From: Mesorhizobium alhagi CCNWXJ12-2
Lineage (GTDB): Bacteria; Pseudomonadota; Alphaproteobacteria; Rhizobiales; Rhizobiaceae
Assembly: GCF_000236565.1 (NCBI RefSeq)
Contig: NZ_AHAM01000058.1
Coordinates: 1 to 64,000, forward strand
Direction of reading: 5' to 3'
Length of the DNA: 64,000 nucleotides
A program made the translations under genes and the position numbers. Below, piece after piece: positions 15,408 to 22,625 of the stretch (position 1 is its first letter; each line of letters starts with the position of its first letter). Below the pieces are notes generated by a model, which ran no database searches, was not told where the DNA came from, and was given only the letters and a program-made list of their open reading frames with translations.

Positions 15408-15436
15408 TTGACTGATCAACAATTCATTGATAGCTT
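15408..15436 (+). promoter_or_regulatory. Right early promoter with nested operator
   Basis: TTGACT at 15408-15413 and TAGCTT at 15431-15436 are separated by 17 bases. The identical operator ATCAACAATTCATTGAT (15415-15431) occupies the spacer, mirroring the left promoter. It would drive the right operon starting at 15498, giving a leader of about 55 bases. The -10 box is a weak match, so the exact start point is uncertain. Confidence 0.55.
15415..15431. promoter_or_regulatory. Phage operator, fourth 17-bp site (right)
   Basis: Exact copy of the 17-bp left operator at 14733, about 680 bp away, with the same inverted arms. Confidence 0.7.
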
Positions 15437-15497
15437 TATGCCATAGTCTGTTGCGCCCCGGGGTATTTTGTCGGCGCTCGGATCATGAGGGAACACG

Positions 15498-15626
15498 ATG
15501 GCGAGACACCTCTTCATTGCAGCATTCGCGGCCTGGGCGCTTGTCGGCTTGGTTCTTCCTGACGGCATGCTTGAGTGTCAGGAGCGGCAGAGCTTCGACA
15601 CCTGCCACACCGTCCTCCATCGGTAA
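15498..15626 (+). CDS. Small exported or membrane phage protein (42 aa)
   Basis: ATG at 15498 with GAGGGAA seven bases upstream. The product begins MARHLFIAAFAAWALVGLVL: a basic start followed by a hydrophobic helix, then LECQERQSFDTCHTVLHR with two cysteines that could form a disulfide outside the membrane. It is the first gene of the right operon. It could act on the host envelope, for example in superinfection exclusion, but no evidence beyond topology is available. Confidence 0.6.
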   Translation: MARHLFIAAFAAWALVGLVLPDGMLECQERQSFDTCHTVLHR

Positions 15627-15640
15627 CGGGAGTTTGCACG

Positions 15641-16039
15641 GTGACACACCCGCTTCAACCGAAAGTTATTACATCAAATTGTAGTGATCGCGTTGCAACC
15701 GAGCGTCGCGGCCCGGATCGGCCGTTTTCGTCGAAGAATTTTCAACAGGCGGACGCTGCGGAAGGCAATGTTTCCACGCTATCCACAGCCTGCGCCATGT
15801 GGTCGCAGTGGCACCTTGATTGCCCTCCCGCTGGCACAACCGGCGATATCGCCCTTGACAAGCGACTTGCCGACGCTTTCCGCGCGCTGATCGCGCGTCC
15901 CGATCTCCCCTCCCGGCTGACCTGGCTAGAGGGTGAAGTGTTTCTCACCGACCATTTCCCGAACCCCAACGCGCCGGCTGACCGCTACCGCGCGACGCTC
16001 ATCCGTTGGTGGCTCGATCTCCATGGGGAGGCGATCTGA
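15641..16039 (+). CDS. Phage early protein of unknown function (132 aa)
   Basis: 132 residues from a GTG at 15641, preferred because CGGGAG lies eight bases upstream and longer frames run through the previous gene. The C-terminal half (LTWLEGEVFLTDHFPNPNAP, then DRYRATLIRWWLDLHGE) is more conserved-looking, with hydrophobic and aromatic residues. The N-terminal half is polar. No family is recognised. The gene overlaps the next start by one base. Confidence 0.55.
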   Translation: MTHPLQPKVITSNCSDRVATERRGPDRPFSSKNFQQADAAEGNVSTLSTACAMWSQWHLDCPPAGTTGDIALDKRLADAFRALIARPDLPSRLTWLEGEVFLTDHFPNPNAPADRYRATLIRWWLDLHGEAI

Positions 16040-16263
16040 TGGCACGGACACCAAGGAAGGGCGGCCCCGCATTTCCCGTGGTCCCACCGGACGCGAAGAT
16101 CCAGGGCAGCTCCGGCATGACGTACCGGCAGTGGCTGGTTGGGCAGGCGATCGCCGGTTGCGCCCACAGTGGCGGCAGCACGTCGCAGTGCGAGCATATG
16201 GCGGCCAACGCCCACCGGATCGCCGACGCCGTGATCGCCGAAGGCGAAAAGGTGCATCCATGA
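16039..16263 (+). CDS. Small phage protein (74 aa)
   Basis: ATG at 16039 shares one base with the upstream stop and has GGAGG eight bases before it. The product has a proline/glycine-rich start and then a helix with YRQWLVGQAIAGCAHSGGST and SQCEHMAANAHRIADAVIAE. The pattern of histidines and cysteines (CAHS, CEHM) could bind metal, but the spacing is not a known motif. It overlaps the next gene by four bases (ATGA). Confidence 0.55.
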   Translation: MARTPRKGGPAFPVVPPDAKIQGSSGMTYRQWLVGQAIAGCAHSGGSTSQCEHMAANAHRIADAVIAEGEKVHP

Positions 16264-16562
16264 TTTGGGCCGCCGGCGCTGCCGTCATCGTATTTATTCT
16301 GGTGCCAGACGGAGCCGTCGTCGCCTTGGCGTGGGCGTTCACGCGCCAGGCGCACCCCTTCATGGCCAACTGCAGCCACATCGTCGTTGTCGGCCGCCTC
16401 AAATGGATCCCCGGCAGCGAGCACACCGGCATGGAGAGCGTCGCCTGGTACCGCTTCCACGCGCAGCACGTCGACGGCCCCCGCCTCATTCCGGCCCGGC
16501 CCGAAAAGGCCAGCCACGTAGAGCCAGACGATCAACCCAACGCTGAAAGGACACTCGCATGA
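16260..16562 (+). CDS. Phage membrane protein (100 aa)
   Basis: ATG at 16260 overlaps the upstream stop as ATGA. The first about 33 residues (MIWAAGAAVIVFILVPDGAV, then VALAWAFT) are strongly hydrophobic and should form a transmembrane or signal-anchor helix. The following soluble segment (KWIPGSEHTGMESVAWYRFH) is polar and probably faces one side. Together with the 42-aa protein upstream it gives the right operon an envelope-directed start. No family is recognised. Confidence 0.55.
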   Translation: MIWAAGAAVIVFILVPDGAVVALAWAFTRQAHPFMANCSHIVVVGRLKWIPGSEHTGMESVAWYRFHAQHVDGPRLIPARPEKASHVEPDDQPNAERTLA

Positions 16563-18352
16563 CGCAGATCCTGGTACCGCTCGATCAACTCGACTTCGGG
16601 CACAACGCCAACCCGCCGATCAACGCCCGCAAGACCGGCCGCCTGGTCGAGATCGAGGCGCTTGCCGCTTCCATGACCGCGCACGGCCATCGTGTGGCCC
16701 TCGACGTCCAGTCGATCGACGGCAAGTGGTATGTCGGCGACGGCAACCGCCGGCTGGCGGCCTTGCGGCTTCGTGCCGAGCGCGGCGAGATCGCGCCCGA
16801 CGAGCCGATCAAGTGTGACGACAACTCCGAGAGCGACAGCAACGCCGCCGGCGACGAGCTTTCAGTGGCGCTGAACATCATGCGCGAGCCGCTGCACGAA
16901 GCCGACCAGTACGAAGTGTTCCGCGATATGGCCGAGCGCGGACTTGGTGAGGAGCAGATCGCCGCAAGGTTCGGCATCGAGCCCATCCGCGTTCGCCGCA
17001 AACTGGCGATCGGCCGGCTTGCGCCCTGCATCCTCGAGGCGTGGCGCAACGGCACGTTCGATAAGTATCACGGCGGCGCCGACACTGTGCGCGCCTTCAC
17101 GCTCGCCCCGTCGATCGAGGCGCAGGAACGGGTGTTCGAGAAGCTGCTCAAAGACGGCCAGCTCTGGTCGCACACGATCCGCAACGAGTTCGGCGCGAAC
17201 GGCAACGGGACCGCAAGCAAATGGCTCAAGATCATTGGCGTTGATGCCTATACCGCTGCCGGCGGCGGCATCGTCGAGGATCTGTTCGGCGACCACCACG
17301 TCATTCAGGATCCGGCGCTCGCCGAGCGCTTGGGCAACGAGCACGTCGAAAAGGTGATGCAGGACCTGCTCGAGCAGGGCTGGTCATGGGTGGCAAGGTC
17401 CGAGGACTGCCCCAACAGCTACTCCTGGGAGAGACTGACGCCCGGCAAGGGCCAGCCGACCAAGGAGGAGAAGCGGCGCATCAAGGCGCTTGAGCACATC
17501 CTCAACAAGCCCGGCGGCTCGATCGGCGAGGAAGCCGAGGAGGTCGATGCCGAGTTGGAGAAGCTCGAGGCGGAGATCGAAGCGCGCGCATGGAACGCCG
17601 ACCAGATGGCGATATCGGGTGTCAAGCTCGAGGTAACCAACTGGCGCGGTATCGAACTCACCTATGGCCTGGTGAAGCCACAGGCTTCGCGGAAGGCGGC
17701 CAACGACGGCAAGCCGGCCGAGAAGGCCGCACCCACCGTCTCCGCTGCGTTGACCTTCCGGCTTTCCCAGCAGGCTACGCTGGCAACCCGGGCCGCACTG
17801 GCCGAGGAGCCCCGCGTCGGATTCGTCGCGCTGCTGGCCGGCTTTCTGGCTGGCAGCGGGCGTTCACCGGTCAAGGTGGTGCAGAATGGATTTGGCGCGG
17901 TCGACCGCTACGGCGTCCGCAACGATGACGGCGATAGGGAAAGCTTTGCCGACGCCTTCCTGCGGCTGTCGTCGATGAAGGATGTCGATCTGTTCCGCAT
18001 CGCCGCCGGCATCGCCGCCCAGGCGATCGACATGCAGGGCCACTCGCCATTCACCAAGGGCGCTGACGTGCTGGCCGCGTCTATCACACCCGAGCGTATC
18101 ACGGCGCGCCTGGCCGAGCAGTTCGACGCCAAGGATTATTTCAGCGGTGTGGCCAAGCCGCTGGTGCTGCAGGCGATCGCGGAGGCCGTCAACGAGGACG
18201 AGGCCCGCAAGGCCGGCGCTTCGCTCAAGAAGGATGAGCTGGTCGACTTCGCCATCAAGAACGTGGTGCCCACCGGCTGGTTGCCGCCGCTGCTGCGCAC
18301 CGCCGCCTATGCCGGCCCGGCCGCCGTCCAGCTTGCGGAGGCGGCGGAATGA
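16559..18352 (+). CDS. ParB/Spo0J-like phage protein
   Basis: 597 residues. The N-terminal ParB-type domain is visible at about 5-130: VPLDQLDFGHNANPPINARK, then the box YVGDGNRRLAALRLRAERG (about 58-76). A helix-turn-helix-like region (GLGEEQIAARFGIEPIRVRR) is at about 130-150. The C-terminal half is long, helical and unlike plasmid ParB. ParB-like proteins bind CTP and DNA, but phage versions also act as nucleases or regulators. No ParA gene is visible, so partitioning is not implied. Confidence 0.75.
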   Translation: MTQILVPLDQLDFGHNANPPINARKTGRLVEIEALAASMTAHGHRVALDVQSIDGKWYVGDGNRRLAALRLRAERGEIAPDEPIKCDDNSESDSNAAGDELSVALNIMREPLHEADQYEVFRDMAERGLGEEQIAARFGIEPIRVRRKLAIGRLAPCILEAWRNGTFDKYHGGADTVRAFTLAPSIEAQERVFEKLLKDGQLWSHTIRNEFGANGNGTASKWLKIIGVDAYTAAGGGIVEDLFGDHHVIQDPALAERLGNEHVEKVMQDLLEQGWSWVARSEDCPNSYSWERLTPGKGQPTKEEKRRIKALEHILNKPGGSIGEEAEEVDAELEKLEAEIEARAWNADQMAISGVKLEVTNWRGIELTYGLVKPQASRKAANDGKPAEKAAPTVSAALTFRLSQQATLATRAALAEEPRVGFVALLAGFLAGSGRSPVKVVQNGFGAVDRYGVRNDDGDRESFADAFLRLSSMKDVDLFRIAAGIAAQAIDMQGHSPFTKGADVLAASITPERITARLAEQFDAKDYFSGVAKPLVLQAIAEAVNEDEARKAGASLKKDELVDFAIKNVVPTGWLPPLLRTAAYAGPAAVQLAEAAE

Positions 18353-18852
18353 TGACCGCCCAGCATCCACGCCCGACGCGGCTCACGCCAGAAGCTGCCT
18401 TGCGCGCTGCGCAGGGCATAGCCGAAGAACTTTTCCGGGCAGGTCACATCGAGCAGCGCGAGCTCGAGGACGCCGCGAAGGATATCGCAAAGCACGCCGG
18501 CCGGCACATGGACGGCTACGAATTGGCGAAGACGCTGGACAGCTATGCCCGCTGGGACTGCAATCTGGAAATGGCGGAAGTTCTCGACGGCTTCTCCAGC
18601 ACGGCCGACGAGGAGATCAAAGCCGCACAGCAGGAATGGGCGACAGCGCACAACATCCAGCCGCCATTCCCCGTAGGCACCCACGTCATCGCCCGCTGGG
18701 GTGGCCAGGACTATTGCGGCACGATCGACGAGATCTATCGCCATGGCGTCGCGCAATATGCCGTGAAGGCAGATGGAGAAACCGGCTCCAGCCGCATGAT
18801 CGTCAATTTCGAGAATGTGCGGGCAATCGATGTTGCAGGGGAATCGTCATGA
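18349..18852 (+). CDS. Phage protein of unknown function (167 aa)
   Basis: 167 residues. The N-terminal half (LTPEAALRAAQGIAEELFRA) is a helical bundle with a DGYELAKTLDSYARWDCN segment. The C-terminal half is strand-rich (GTHVIARWGGQDYCGTIDEI) and resembles a small beta-barrel or Tudor/SH3-like fold. It overlaps the ParB-like stop by four bases and the next gene by four. No family is recognised. Confidence 0.6.
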   Translation: MMTAQHPRPTRLTPEAALRAAQGIAEELFRAGHIEQRELEDAAKDIAKHAGRHMDGYELAKTLDSYARWDCNLEMAEVLDGFSSTADEEIKAAQQEWATAHNIQPPFPVGTHVIARWGGQDYCGTIDEIYRHGVAQYAVKADGETGSSRMIVNFENVRAIDVAGESS

Positions 18853-19190
18853 CCCCGCACCGGTTCCACAACGGCCTGCGGATCCTGCTCAACCTCGATC
18901 GCATCGAATTAGTGGATGCCGGCGTTCTTCGCCGGGGCGATCACGCCGCATGGGAAACGTTCTGCGGCGATCCCTACCGTTTCTTCATCCGCGTCGACGA
19001 CGCTAAACGCGAAGCGCTCTGGAAGCTTATCGAGGCGCGTCAGCCGCCTGCAGTGAACCTCATCACGCCGCTACAGGCCGCTTACCATGCGCTCCGGTCC
19101 TATCAGTACGGCAACGGCTCGCCGGATCTGGCGATAGCTACCGCCGACGCCTGCGCCGCGGCCCTTACCGAAGCGGGGGCAACGCCATGA
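18849..19190 (+). CDS. Phage protein of unknown function (113 aa)
   Basis: 113 residues starting at the ATG at 18849 that overlaps the previous stop. It begins MTPHRFHNGLRILLNLDRIE and contains a globular aromatic core (WETFCGDPYRFFIRVDDAKR). The end is helical and alanine-rich. It matches a recurrent small-protein type of temperate alphaproteobacterial phages, but I cannot name a function. Confidence 0.55.
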   Translation: MTPHRFHNGLRILLNLDRIELVDAGVLRRGDHAAWETFCGDPYRFFIRVDDAKREALWKLIEARQPPAVNLITPLQAAYHALRSYQYGNGSPDLAIATADACAAALTEAGATP

Positions 19191-19363
19191 CGCCCGACAC
19201 ATTCGTCCGCACCGAAGATCTCGCGACGGAGGAAGCGCTGCGCGACCTGTTCAGCATGGGGCGGGACGAGGAAATGCCGCTGTGCATTCCCGTCTGCTCC
19301 GGCGAGTGGCGATCCGACGAGGACCGCTGGCGCTTCTTCGCCGATCCGGCCTGGGAGGACTGA
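19187..19363 (+). CDS. Small acidic phage protein (58 aa)
   Basis: ATG at 19187 overlaps the previous stop by four bases and the frame ends one base into the next start. The product is acidic (FVRTEDLATEEALRDLFSMG), with two cysteines and an aromatic C-terminus (WRSDEDRWRFFADPAWED). No family is recognised. Tight coupling to the HNH gene supports it. Confidence 0.55.
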   Translation: MTPDTFVRTEDLATEEALRDLFSMGRDEEMPLCIPVCSGEWRSDEDRWRFFADPAWED

Positions 19364-19761
19364 TGAGCAACCGCCTGCTCCTGCTAAGCGACCGCCGCGC
19401 TCAAATCGCGGCGCGCATCTTCGCCTGCGTCGAGGTTGTCCACACGGGCTATATCGACCCCAAGACCGGCCTGCCATCAGCGTGTCACCTGTGGTGCGGA
19501 GCCGACAGCGGCACCGGCCGGGGCGGCGGCTATCCGCGCATGAAGCTGAATGACCGCACCGTCGCGGTTCACATCGTCTCCTTCACGAACGCCCATGGCT
19601 ACGTGCCGGCAAACAAGCAGATCGACCACATGTGCAGGCAGCGCCGGTGCGTCAATGACGAACACCTCGAGATGGTCAGCCATCGCGAGAACCAGAAGCG
19701 GCGCGACATAGCGCGCGGCCTGGTGCCGAAGCGCAAGCGCAAGAAACGGGTGCGGGCATGA
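19363..19761 (+). CDS. HNH endonuclease
   Basis: 132 residues. The HNH_3-like core is at about 68-112: VHIVSFTNAHGYVPANKQID, then HMCRQRRCVNDEHLEMVSHR. The histidine of the IDHMC motif, the asparagine of RCVNDEHL and the histidine of VSHREN give the nuclease triad, and cysteines flank a zinc site. A lysine/arginine-rich tail (KRKRKKRVRA) probably binds DNA. It could be a homing-type or packaging-associated nuclease. It lies away from terminase, so the role is open. Confidence 0.75.
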   Translation: MSNRLLLLSDRRAQIAARIFACVEVVHTGYIDPKTGLPSACHLWCGADSGTGRGGGYPRMKLNDRTVAVHIVSFTNAHGYVPANKQIDHMCRQRRCVNDEHLEMVSHRENQKRRDIARGLVPKRKRKKRVRA

Positions 19762-20216
19762 CAGCGGCGGCGGCCTACATGGAAAATCCCGACGAGATCA
19801 TGACCCTGCGCGAGGCGCTGGAGCGGTTTTTTCCGGCCGCCTATGCCAAGGGCCAAGTTACCCCGGCGACGTTGAGGGCGGAGGCCAGGCGTGGCAAGCT
19901 GACTGTCATGCGGATAGGGCGGTCCGATTGGGTCACCGCCGCCGCCATGAGGGAGATGATGAACAAATGCCGCGTCCCGCAAAAGGAGCCCGCCTCGAAC
20001 TCCGAACAGAACGGATCAAAGACCGATCCGGCAAGCTCGTCCGGATCGAGAAGACATGGATCATCCGCGACCGAGGAGCGTTTTTCCGACGCACAGGCTG
20101 CGGCGAGCTCGATAGCGGAGGAGCTGAAAAAGCGCTCAACGACTATCTCTCCGAAAAATTCCAACCAGCCAGCCGGGAAAGTGATCTCAATCGCCTCCCG
20201 GTCGCCGAAGTCCTGA
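19758..20216 (+). CDS. Excisionase-like DNA-binding protein overlapping integrase
   Basis: 152 residues. Residues about 15-70 (MTLREALERFFPAAYAKGQV, then TPATLRAEARRGKLTVMRIG) look like a MerR/excisionase winged helix, with RSDWVTAAAMREMMNKCRV after it. The C-terminal about 80 residues are serine/threonine/lysine-rich and low complexity. They are encoded in a second frame over the first 250 bases of the integrase. An excisionase directly before the integrase, coupled to it, is the usual recombination directionality arrangement. It starts by overlapping the HNH stop. Confidence 0.65.
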   Translation: MTAAAAYMENPDEIMTLREALERFFPAAYAKGQVTPATLRAEARRGKLTVMRIGRSDWVTAAAMREMMNKCRVPQKEPASNSEQNGSKTDPASSSGSRRHGSSATEERFSDAQAAASSIAEELKKRSTTISPKNSNQPAGKVISIASRSPKS

Positions 20217-21178
20217 CCGCCTATGGCCGCGAATATGCGCCTCACAAGAAGTCGGCCGAGCGAAGCGGCTACGCGATCGCGGCGTTGGTACCTTGGTGGG
20301 GAACCAAGACGCTCGCGGACGTGCGCGGCAAGACGTGCCGCGACTACGCGGCCCACCGCCGGCGCGGTGGCGTCGGCGACGGTACGATTCGGCGCGAACT
20401 GGCCGAACTGTCCAAGGCCATCAACCACTGGCACGCCGAGCATGGTCCGCTCGCTTCGGTGCCCATCGTCACCATGCCCGATGCCGCGCCGCCCAAGGAG
20501 CGCTGGCTTACCCGATCGGAGGCCGCCATGCTCTTAGCTGGCGCGCTGGGCTGGTATCGCGAGTTCTGGTCGGACGTGGCGACGCGGAAGGTTCATTGCC
20601 GCTGGCGCCGCAATCCGTTCCAGATCAACCGCCACCTGGCCCGCTTCATCCTGCTCGGCCTCGCCACGGGCTCGAGGCGTGGCTCGATGTTCCACGTGAA
20701 GTGGATGGCGAACACCAGCGGCGGCTGGATAGATCTCGATCGAGGCGTGATGCACAGGCGCGGCGAGGGCGTCGGCGAGACGAACAAGCGGCAACCGCCC
20801 GTGCGCCTCGGCAGGCGCATCATGGCCCACGCCACGCGCTGGAAGCGCCTCGACGACGCGGCGCGCGCCGACGCGGCCGAGCAGGCCGGCGAGCCGGTGG
20901 CGCTGTTTCTCAACGTGGTGCACTGGATGGGCCGCGGCGTCTCGTCCGTCCGCACATCATGGGCGAATGCCGTCGACTACGCCTGGCTCGAGCCGCGATC
21001 CACGCGCAAAGCCAAGGTCACGCCGCACGTGATGCGTCACACCCGCGCGACCTGGTTGATGTCGAGCGGCATCGAGATTTGGGAGGCCGCCGGCTCGGTC
21101 GGCATGTCGGCCAAGACGCTCGAGAAGGTGTACGGCCACCACCATCCCGATTTCCAGAAGAAGGCAGCGGAGGTTTGA
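19967..21178 (+). CDS. int: Tyrosine integrase
   Basis: 403 residues from the ATG at 19967, chosen because GGGAG sits upstream and longer starts overlap more of the excisionase. The catalytic box is recognisable: the first arginine in TGSRRGSMFHVKW at about 236, HVMRHTRATW at about 353-362 with the HxxR pair, and the nucleophile tyrosine in EKVYGHHHPDF at about 388. An N-terminal arm- and core-binding half precedes it. It should recombine the phage att site with the tRNA-Val gene 1.3 kb downstream. Confidence 0.88.
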   Translation: MPRPAKGARLELRTERIKDRSGKLVRIEKTWIIRDRGAFFRRTGCGELDSGGAEKALNDYLSEKFQPASRESDLNRLPVAEVLTAYGREYAPHKKSAERSGYAIAALVPWWGTKTLADVRGKTCRDYAAHRRRGGVGDGTIRRELAELSKAINHWHAEHGPLASVPIVTMPDAAPPKERWLTRSEAAMLLAGALGWYREFWSDVATRKVHCRWRRNPFQINRHLARFILLGLATGSRRGSMFHVKWMANTSGGWIDLDRGVMHRRGEGVGETNKRQPPVRLGRRIMAHATRWKRLDDAARADAAEQAGEPVALFLNVVHWMGRGVSSVRTSWANAVDYAWLEPRSTRKAKVTPHVMRHTRATWLMSSGIEIWEAAGSVGMSAKTLEKVYGHHHPDFQKKAAEV

Positions 21179-21181
21179 GAC

Positions 21182-21538
21182 ATGACACCTTACAGCATCG
21201 GCCGGTACGACATGCGCAGGGCGCGCGCCGAGCAGTTGATCGGCGCCATCATGCAAAAGGTTGGGCACCTGGTGGAAGATGGGCGGCAGGAGGAGGTTTA
21301 CTACCTGCTCCACGAGCTGCTCAGCCAAGGCGGGATCGAGGTCTTGAGCGATTACGACCGACAGCGAATCGGGCTCCCGCCACGCGGCCCTGATGGCTGG
21401 ACGGTAGAGGAGATCATGGCGCTGGAGCAGCGGCGATTGGACGCGATTTTGACGCCGGTTGTTGCCTCCATGCCAACTTATGACCCCAACCTTGGCGCGG
21501 CCGCCAACAATCCGCCGCCCGAAGCGAAGCGGCCATGA
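21182..21538 (+). CDS. Phage protein of unknown function (118 aa)
   Basis: 118 residues. The helical middle (RARAEQLIGAIMQKVGHLVE) is followed by a short hydrophobic segment and an acidic C-terminal region (PDGWTVEEIMALEQRRLDAI). It starts three bases after the integrase stop and overlaps the next gene by four. No family is recognised. It may be a small accessory or regulatory protein. Confidence 0.5.
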   Translation: MTPYSIGRYDMRRARAEQLIGAIMQKVGHLVEDGRQEEVYYLLHELLSQGGIEVLSDYDRQRIGLPPRGPDGWTVEEIMALEQRRLDAILTPVVASMPTYDPNLGAAANNPPPEAKRP

Positions 21539-21765
21539 AGAAAATCACGTACGGCGGCCGTCACGGCGGCAAGGCGCTGGCGGCCATAGAAGAAGCCGCC
21601 ACCATGAGGGAGCGTGAGAGGTGCGCGCTCGTTGCCGAGGCGACGGCGTTCCGGGCGGAGAAGTTTGAACGTGAGAGGCTTGACCGCCCGAGCTTGGATT
21701 TCCAGCGATTCCGCGAGGGCTGCAATGCCGCCGCCGAGAGCATCCGCCGAGGGGACCAGCCATGA
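21535..21765 (+). CDS. Small phage protein (76 aa)
   Basis: 76 residues beginning MKKITYGGRHGGKALAAIEE, charged and helical to the end (FRAEKFERERLDRPSLDFQR). It overlaps both neighbours by four bases. No family is recognised. Confidence 0.5.
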   Translation: MKKITYGGRHGGKALAAIEEAATMRERERCALVAEATAFRAEKFERERLDRPSLDFQRFREGCNAAAESIRRGDQP

Positions 21766-22007
21766 AGGAAGTCACCATCACGCTCGACCAGATGAAGTTC
21801 GAGACGACGATCGAGTTCATCGAGCCGAGCCCAGCGACCGAGGCGATTCGCAAGCAGCTGGACAATGCGTTCGCCGAGATCGCCGAGGCACTGTTCATGG
21901 ATCTCGCCGGCGGCTACGCGGTGTCGGAAACCACCACCACCTGGCCGCCCAAGCCCAAGCGCATCGCCCCTGCCGATTTCTGGAAGGTGAAGGAAGTGCG
22001 GTCATGA
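21762..22007 (+). CDS. Small phage protein (81 aa)
   Basis: 81 residues beginning MKEVTITLDQMKFETTIEFI. Strands in the first half and a C-terminal WPPKPKRIAPADFWKVKEVR segment give it a mixed composition. It overlaps both neighbours by four bases. No family is recognised. Confidence 0.5.
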   Translation: MKEVTITLDQMKFETTIEFIEPSPATEAIRKQLDNAFAEIAEALFMDLAGGYAVSETTTTWPPKPKRIAPADFWKVKEVRS

Positions 22008-22393
22008 GCCTCACATCGATCGAAGATCCGAGCAAGGATCGAGACCGCGAAGAGTTCTCCAAAGCCCTGAGAAGGCTGCCGCCTCCTGTTTCGTGCTTCT
22101 CGAATGGGGCATGTTGCCCTTGGTGTGGAGGTCTCGCAAAGACCGTCACGTTCGGGATGAACAATTGCGAGGAATGCGGCAAATCATATGCGTTTGGCTA
22201 TCCCGATGGCGGCTGGCATGAAGGGAAAGACCCCATTAGCTGGGTGCCATTCCCGTTTCGTGAGTTCGACGCCACAGGCAGGCGTGCAGACCTCCTTCCT
22301 GTGTGGGAGCCCAACGAACGGCTCAAAGAGGTTTACTTCAGGAAGGCCGAAGAGACGCTGGGCGTCTACGCCGACACAGCGCAGGCGAACTGA
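22004..22393 (+). CDS. Phage zinc-ribbon-like protein (129 aa)
   Basis: 129 residues from the ATG overlapping the previous stop. Two CxxC pairs, in CCPWCGG and NNCEECGK, about 20 residues apart at about 37-60, look like a zinc ribbon. The rest is strand-rich, with a GYPDGGWHEGKDPISWVPFP region. It is the last gene of the right operon, 70 bases before the tRNA. It probably binds nucleic acid or a partner protein, but the family is unnamed. Confidence 0.55.
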   Translation: MSLTSIEDPSKDRDREEFSKALRRLPPPVSCFSNGACCPWCGGLAKTVTFGMNNCEECGKSYAFGYPDGGWHEGKDPISWVPFPFREFDATGRRADLLPVWEPNERLKEVYFRKAEETLGVYADTAQAN

Positions 22394-22410
22394 GGTGCGA
22401 GGCGTGGTTT

Positions 22411-22429
22411 TTGTGCGGTTGTTGTGCGG
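22411..22429. repeat. Short direct repeat near attachment site
   Basis: TTGTGCGG occurs at 22411-22418 and 22422-22429, spaced by one helical turn (11 bp), between the last right-operon gene and the tRNA. This is the place where integrase arm-type sites are expected; the function is inferred only. Confidence 0.3.
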
Positions 22430-22464
22430 ACGGGAGATAGAGATTGGCTAAGTCTTTGAAAGGA

Positions 22465-22539
22465 TGGTGGGCGTGGCAAGGATTGAACTTGCGACCCCTG
22501 CAATGTCAATGCAGTGCTCTCCCGCTGAGCTACACGCCC
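22465..22539 (-). tRNA. tRNA-Val (anticodon GAC), prophage attachment site
   Basis: A complete 75-nt cloverleaf on the minus strand: acceptor GGGCGTG pairs with CACGCCC, the anticodon arm has loop TTGACAT with anticodon GAC, the T-arm contains GTTCAATCC, and CCA is encoded. It reads GUC/GUU valine codons. The 3' end (22465) faces the prophage, so the att core probably lies within the 3' half of the gene, and the gene stays intact after integration. The other att copy is outside the window. Confidence 0.93.
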
Positions 22540-22625
22540 ATCCGAAGCCGCGCATACACCATATTATGGCCGAGCGCGTCAATAGCGAGAATTGCCGAAA
22601 GGCCGGCTATCTCCGCCGCGCGCCG

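Larger units (their letters stand above)
1..22464. mobile_element. Temperate podovirus-like prophage (right part)
   Basis: Terminase, portal, scaffold, major capsid, repressor/Cro pair, replication initiator, excisionase and integrase genes lie in one block, organised as two divergent operons meeting at a switch near 14700-15450. The block stops abruptly at the 3' end of a tRNA-Val gene, a standard tyrosine-integrase target, with the integrase operon facing the tRNA. The left end, with the rest of the tail and presumably the lysis genes, is outside the window because the first gene runs off the edge. The P22-type portal and N4-gp56-type capsid suggest a podovirus-like virion, which is family-level inference. 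No gene in the visible part is broken, so the prophage may be intact. Confidence 0.93.

Noticed and set aside
16559-18352. Plasmid-type partition system
   Set aside because: Only a ParB-like gene is present, with no ParA and no visible centromere-like repeats.
1-22464. Gene transfer agent instead of prophage
   Set aside because: The block contains integrase, excisionase, repressor and replication genes and lies at a tRNA, which gene transfer agents lack.
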